This document shows, piece after piece, positions 61,203-64,000 of a stretch of 64,000 nucleotides of DNA. The stretch's first letter is position 1; the number at the start of each line of letters is the position of its first letter. The stretch is from Pseudomonas lactis (GTDB lineage Bacteria > Pseudomonadota > Gammaproteobacteria > Pseudomonadales > Pseudomonadaceae). The notes beneath the pieces were generated by a model. It ran no database searches and had not been told where the DNA came from. It saw only the letters and a program-made list of their open reading frames with translations. The position numbers were made by a program, and so were the translations under genes. The stretch spans positions 1 to 64,000 of the forward strand of contig NZ_JYLO01000018.1 of the NCBI RefSeq assembly GCF_001439845.1, given 5' to 3'.

Positions 61203-61315
61203 GATCGTTCCCACGCTCTGCGTGGGAATGCAGCCATGGACGCTCTGCGTCCGCACTTGAGACCGTGACGCGGAGCGTCACAAGAGGCATTCCCACGCAG
61301 AGCGTGGGAACGATC
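61203..61315. repeat. 113-bp palindromic Pseudomonas repeat
   Basis: Two 29-base arms (61203-61231 and 61287-61315) are perfect inverted repeats; each arm itself contains the hairpin TTCCCACGCTCTGCGTGGGA. The centre holds GACGCTCTGCGTC and GTGACGCGGAGCGTCAC stems. It belongs to a family of dispersed non-coding repeats unlike the REP elements elsewhere in the window, here between pxpA and its LysR. Confidence 0.85.
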
Positions 61316-61332
61316 AATAAGCAGAGTGCGAT

Positions 61333-62250
61333 ATGTCTTTAACCTTGCGCCAGGTTCGCTATTTCGTCGCCACCGCCGAGATCGGCCAGATATCCCAGGC
61401 GGCGATTCACTTGAATATTTCCCAATCGGCGGTGACCACGGCGATCAAGGAGCTGGAAGCCATGCTCGGCGTGCAGTTGTTCGTGCGCTCGGCCCAGGGC
61501 ATGAACCTCACCGATGCCGGGCGGCATTTTCTCAACCGTGCCTACGTGATTGTGCGCAGCGTGGAGGACGCCCTCAACAGCCCGTTGCCGGACTACCGCG
61601 CCAGCGGCGTGCTGCGGGTGGCGGCCAGTTACACGGTGCTGGGTTATTTCCTGCCGCACCATTTGCAGCGCATGGAGCATTGGCATCCGGACGTGACCAT
61701 CGAGGTGTTCGAACAGGAACGCCAGACCATCGAACAGGGCCTGCTCGACGGCCAGTTCGACATGGCCGTGGTGCTGACCGCCAACCTCACCCACGCGGAT
61801 ATCGTCTCGGAAATTCTGTTCAACTCCGAACGCCGCCTGTGGCTGCCCAGCCATCACCCGTTGTGCGAACGCGGCGCCGTGAGCCTGGCGGACGTGGCCC
61901 AAGAACCCTACATTTTGCTCACCGTCGATGAAGCCGAACACAGCGCCATGCGCTACTGGGAACAGGCCGGGCAAACGCCCAAGGTGCGGCTGCGCACCAG
62001 CTCAGTGGAGGCGGTGCGCAGCATGGTTGCCAACGGCAGCGGCGTGGCGATCCTGTCAGACCTGGTGCACCGGCCCTGGTCCCTGGAAGGCAAGCGCATC
62101 GAAACCCTGACCGTCACCGACCCGGTCACGCCCATGAGCGTCGGCCTGGCCTGGCACCGCGAGCGTGCGTTTACCCCAGCGATGCAAGCGTTCCGGGATT
62201 ACTTCCACGACGCGTTCCTGGCGCCCCAGCAGCTGTCGGCACGCCGTTAA
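61333..62250 (+). CDS. LysR-family regulator, probable control of pxpABC
   Basis: A 305-residue LTTR. HTH SLTLRQVRYFVATAEIGQISQAAIHLNISQSAVTTAIKELEAMLG (about 2-45); effector domain with LRVAASYTVLGYFLPHHLQRME and HADIVSEILFNSERRLWLPSHHPL. It is divergent from pxpA (249 bases apart). The convergent LysR at 62247 overlaps its stop by 4 bases. Confidence 0.88.
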   Translation: MSLTLRQVRYFVATAEIGQISQAAIHLNISQSAVTTAIKELEAMLGVQLFVRSAQGMNLTDAGRHFLNRAYVIVRSVEDALNSPLPDYRASGVLRVAASYTVLGYFLPHHLQRMEHWHPDVTIEVFEQERQTIEQGLLDGQFDMAVVLTANLTHADIVSEILFNSERRLWLPSHHPLCERGAVSLADVAQEPYILLTVDEAEHSAMRYWEQAGQTPKVRLRTSSVEAVRSMVANGSGVAILSDLVHRPWSLEGKRIETLTVTDPVTPMSVGLAWHRERAFTPAMQAFRDYFHDAFLAPQQLSARR

Positions 62251-63143
62251 AGATGAGCTTGCAGGGTGGCGGTCAACCAGTCCATGAACACCCGCACCCG
62301 CAACGGCAGATGCCGCTGACCGGCGTACAGCAACGACACATCCAAGGGCGGCGCCTGGTAATCGGGCAGCACCGCCACCAACTCGCCGCTGGCCAACAAG
62401 TCGCGTATCCCGAGCTGAGGCACCTGCGTGATGCCAAACCCGCCCAGGCACGCCGACTGATAGGCGTCGGTGCTGTTGACCGTCACCCGGCCTGCCATCG
62501 GTAACCGCTGCACCTTGTTGCCCACCAAGTACTCGAACCCGGCCGAGCGTGCGCCCAGTGGCCGCACGTAATGCACCAACTGGTGATGCGCCAGGTCTGC
62601 CAGGGTTTCGGGCACGCCATACCGTTGCAGGTACGCCGCGCTCGCGCAGTTGACCATCGGCATGCTGCACACCCGCCGCGCTACCACGGTTTGATCGGGC
62701 TGGGCGCCGACGCGCACCACGCAATCAAAACCTTCGGCGATCAGGTCCACCTGGCGGTCCGAACCGCTGATCTCCATGTCGATCAGAGGATGGCGCGCCA
62801 TGAACGTGGGCAAGTTCGGCAAGATCAAGCCCCGCGCCATGACATTGGGCATGTCCACCCGTATGCGCCCGGCCAATTGGGTTTCGTCCTGACGGAACAA
62901 CCCTTCCAGCTCCTCCATATGCGCCAGCAGATCCTTGCTGCGCTCATACAACACCCGACCATCCTGGGTCGCCTGCACCTTGCGCGTGGTGCGTTGCAAC
63001 AGCCGTGCGCCCAGCAACTCCTCCAACGCCTGCACATGCTCGGATACCGTAGAGCGCGGCAAGCCCAGGCTTTGGCCGGCCTGGGTAAAGCTCGACAACT
63101 CAGTGACGCGTACGAAGGTGCGCAGCAGCTCAAGCTTGTTCAT
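62247..63143 (-). CDS. LysR-family regulator divergent from an SDR gene
   Basis: A 298-residue LTTR of the CrgA/DmlR-like subgroup: MNKLELLRTFVRVTELSSFTQAGQSLGLPRSTVSEHVQALEELLG, then IRVDMPNVMARGLILPNLPTFM and FDCVVRVGAQPDQTVVARRV. It overlaps the stop of the preceding convergent gene by 4 bases and is 106 bases from the divergent SDR gene, a common regulator-target pair. Confidence 0.88.
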   Translation of the reverse strand: MNKLELLRTFVRVTELSSFTQAGQSLGLPRSTVSEHVQALEELLGARLLQRTTRKVQATQDGRVLYERSKDLLAHMEELEGLFRQDETQLAGRIRVDMPNVMARGLILPNLPTFMARHPLIDMEISGSDRQVDLIAEGFDCVVRVGAQPDQTVVARRVCSMPMVNCASAAYLQRYGVPETLADLAHHQLVHYVRPLGARSAGFEYLVGNKVQRLPMAGRVTVNSTDAYQSACLGGFGITQVPQLGIRDLLASGELVAVLPDYQAPPLDVSLLYAGQRHLPLRVRVFMDWLTATLQAHL

Positions 63144-63249
63144 GTGATTGTTCGCCCTATCCGGCCAGTGATTCCGATATCAGCCTGTTTATCACGTTAT
63201 GGCCGGACAAATACACTCAATCCCACTAACCCCATTTGAGGACTGCACC

Positions 63250-64000
63250 ATGACCCGTAAAATCGCACTCATCACCGGCGCCAGTCGTGGCCTTGGAAAA
63301 AGCGCCGCCCTGCACCTGGCTGCGCAAGGCATCGACATCATCGGCACTTACCACAGCGCAGCGACCGAAGCCCAAGCCGTGATAGCCCAAGTAGAGGCCT
63401 TGGGCGGTCGCGCCGCCATGCTGCAACTGGACGTCAGCCAGAGTGAAACCTTCGATGCATTCGTTGGCCAGATCGGCACCCTGCTCAAGGATGTGTTCGC
63501 CCAGGATCATTTCAACTTCCTGATCAACAACGCCGGGGTTGGCACCTACGCAAGCTTTGCCGAAACCACCGAAGCCCAGTTCGACCAACTGGTGGCGATC
63601 CATGTGAAGGCACCGTTTTTCCTCACGCAAAAACTGCTGCCGCTGATCCGCGATGGCGGGCGCATCATCAATATCTCCAGCGGCTTGGCGCGCTTCAGCC
63701 TGCCGGGTTATGCGGCCTACGCGTCCATGAAAGGCGCGGTGGAAGTGTTGTCGCGCTACCAGGCTAAAGAGCTGGGCCCACGGGGTATCACCGTGAACAC
63801 CCTGGCACCGGGCGCGATTGCCACTGACTTCGGCGGTGGCGAGGTACGCGATAACAATGATGTGAATGCGATGGTGGCCAATAACACTGCTCTTGGCCGA
63901 GCCGGCTTGCCGGACGATATTGGCGGCGCGATTTCGATCTTGCTGGCCGATGGCAGCCACTGGATCACCGGCCAGCGGATCGAGGCGTCGGGCGGGATGT
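63250..64000 (+). CDS. Short-chain dehydrogenase/reductase (truncated by window end)
   Basis: 250 codons visible, reading MTRKIALITGASRGLGKSAA at the start. Rossmann motif TGASRGLG (about 9-16), NNAGVG (about 96), catalytic Ser in NISSGLARF (about 143), and Tyr/Lys in YAAYASMKGAVE (YxxxK about 159-163). GPRGITVNTLAPGAIATDF and SHWITGQRIEASGGM follow, so only a few residues are missing at the window edge. Ribosome site GAGGA lies 8-12 bases before ATG. Substrate unknown. Confidence 0.93.
   Translation, partial: MTRKIALITGASRGLGKSAALHLAAQGIDIIGTYHSAATEAQAVIAQVEALGGRAAMLQLDVSQSETFDAFVGQIGTLLKDVFAQDHFNFLINNAGVGTYASFAETTEAQFDQLVAIHVKAPFFLTQKLLPLIRDGGRIINISSGLARFSLPGYAAYASMKGAVEVLSRYQAKELGPRGITVNTLAPGAIATDFGGGEVRDNNDVNAMVANNTALGRAGLPDDIGGAISILLADGSHWITGQRIEASGGM

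Noticed and set aside
63226..63960. 244-codon minus-strand frame
   Set aside because: Antisense to the SDR gene, whose TGxxxGxG and YxxxK motifs settle the strand.
1..64000. CRISPR arrays, rRNA genes, complete insertion sequences, replication origin
   Set aside because: No regularly spaced direct repeats with unique spacers, no rRNA sequence, no transposase frame and no DnaA-box cluster were found on reading through.

Overview
The window is chromosomal DNA of a fluorescent-type Pseudomonas. Support for this: an rsmA/csrA-lysC-alaS block, a complete aru (ast) arginine succinyltransferase operon next to argR and the aotJQMOP transporter, amrZ, DUF2790 and PepSY small secreted proteins, and many copies of the REP sequence GTGGGAGCTGGCTTGCCTGC. 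Product names come from motif recognition and remembered family sequences. No database search was run.

Layout. 0-4.3 kb: tRNA-Arg(CCT), two small unknown proteins, the regulator amrZ with an AlgU-like promoter, mgtE, two identical tRNA-Arg(ACG) and tRNA-Ser(GCT). 4.3-10.8 kb: csrA/rsmA, lysC, alaS, ltaE, and an FMN riboswitch driving a stand-alone lumazine synthase. 10.8-29.5 kb: arginine catabolism and uptake (astE, small protein, astB, astD, aruG, aruF, aruC; argR; aotP-O-M-Q-J), split by a 1682-residue leucine-rich-repeat protein inserted between aruC and argR. ArgR-type sites lie before aruC and aotJ. 30-37.3 kb: acs, a DUF2790 protein, and nrdB without a neighbouring nrdA. Around nrdB are two different vapBC toxin-antitoxin loci, an HNH nuclease remnant and a HAD phosphatase; the second vapBC lies between direct repeats. 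37.3-43.9 kb: a LysR regulator divergent from an ArgH-like lyase, a polar amino acid ABC transporter and an MFS exporter. 43.9-52.5 kb: accessory genes comprising an unknown zinc-finger protein, an HTH regulator behind a LexA box, an amidase beside a catalytically empty amidase C-terminal paralogue, an MBL hydrolase/TetR pair with palindromic operators, a MASE2 diguanylate cyclase and a BdlA-like PAS-PAS-MCP protein. 52.5-64 kb: LysR/glutamine amidotransferase/ABM genes, a structured 3-way-junction repeat, glpQ, PepSY protein, zntB-like transporter, pxpABC (5-oxoprolinase) with a LysR, another LysR and a truncated SDR gene.

How the genes work together. The central block imports arginine/ornithine (Aot), degrades it to glutamate and succinate (Ast/Aru), and is probably coordinated by ArgR acting through TGTCGC-N8-AA sites. 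The pxp genes also yield glutamate. RsmA, AmrZ, the diguanylate cyclase and the BdlA-like receptor all concern the motility/biofilm decision. The regions most likely to hold something new are the LRR protein, the nrdB/vapBC hotspot, the SOS-box HTH gene, the amidase/half-amidase pair and the ArgH-like lyase transporter cluster.
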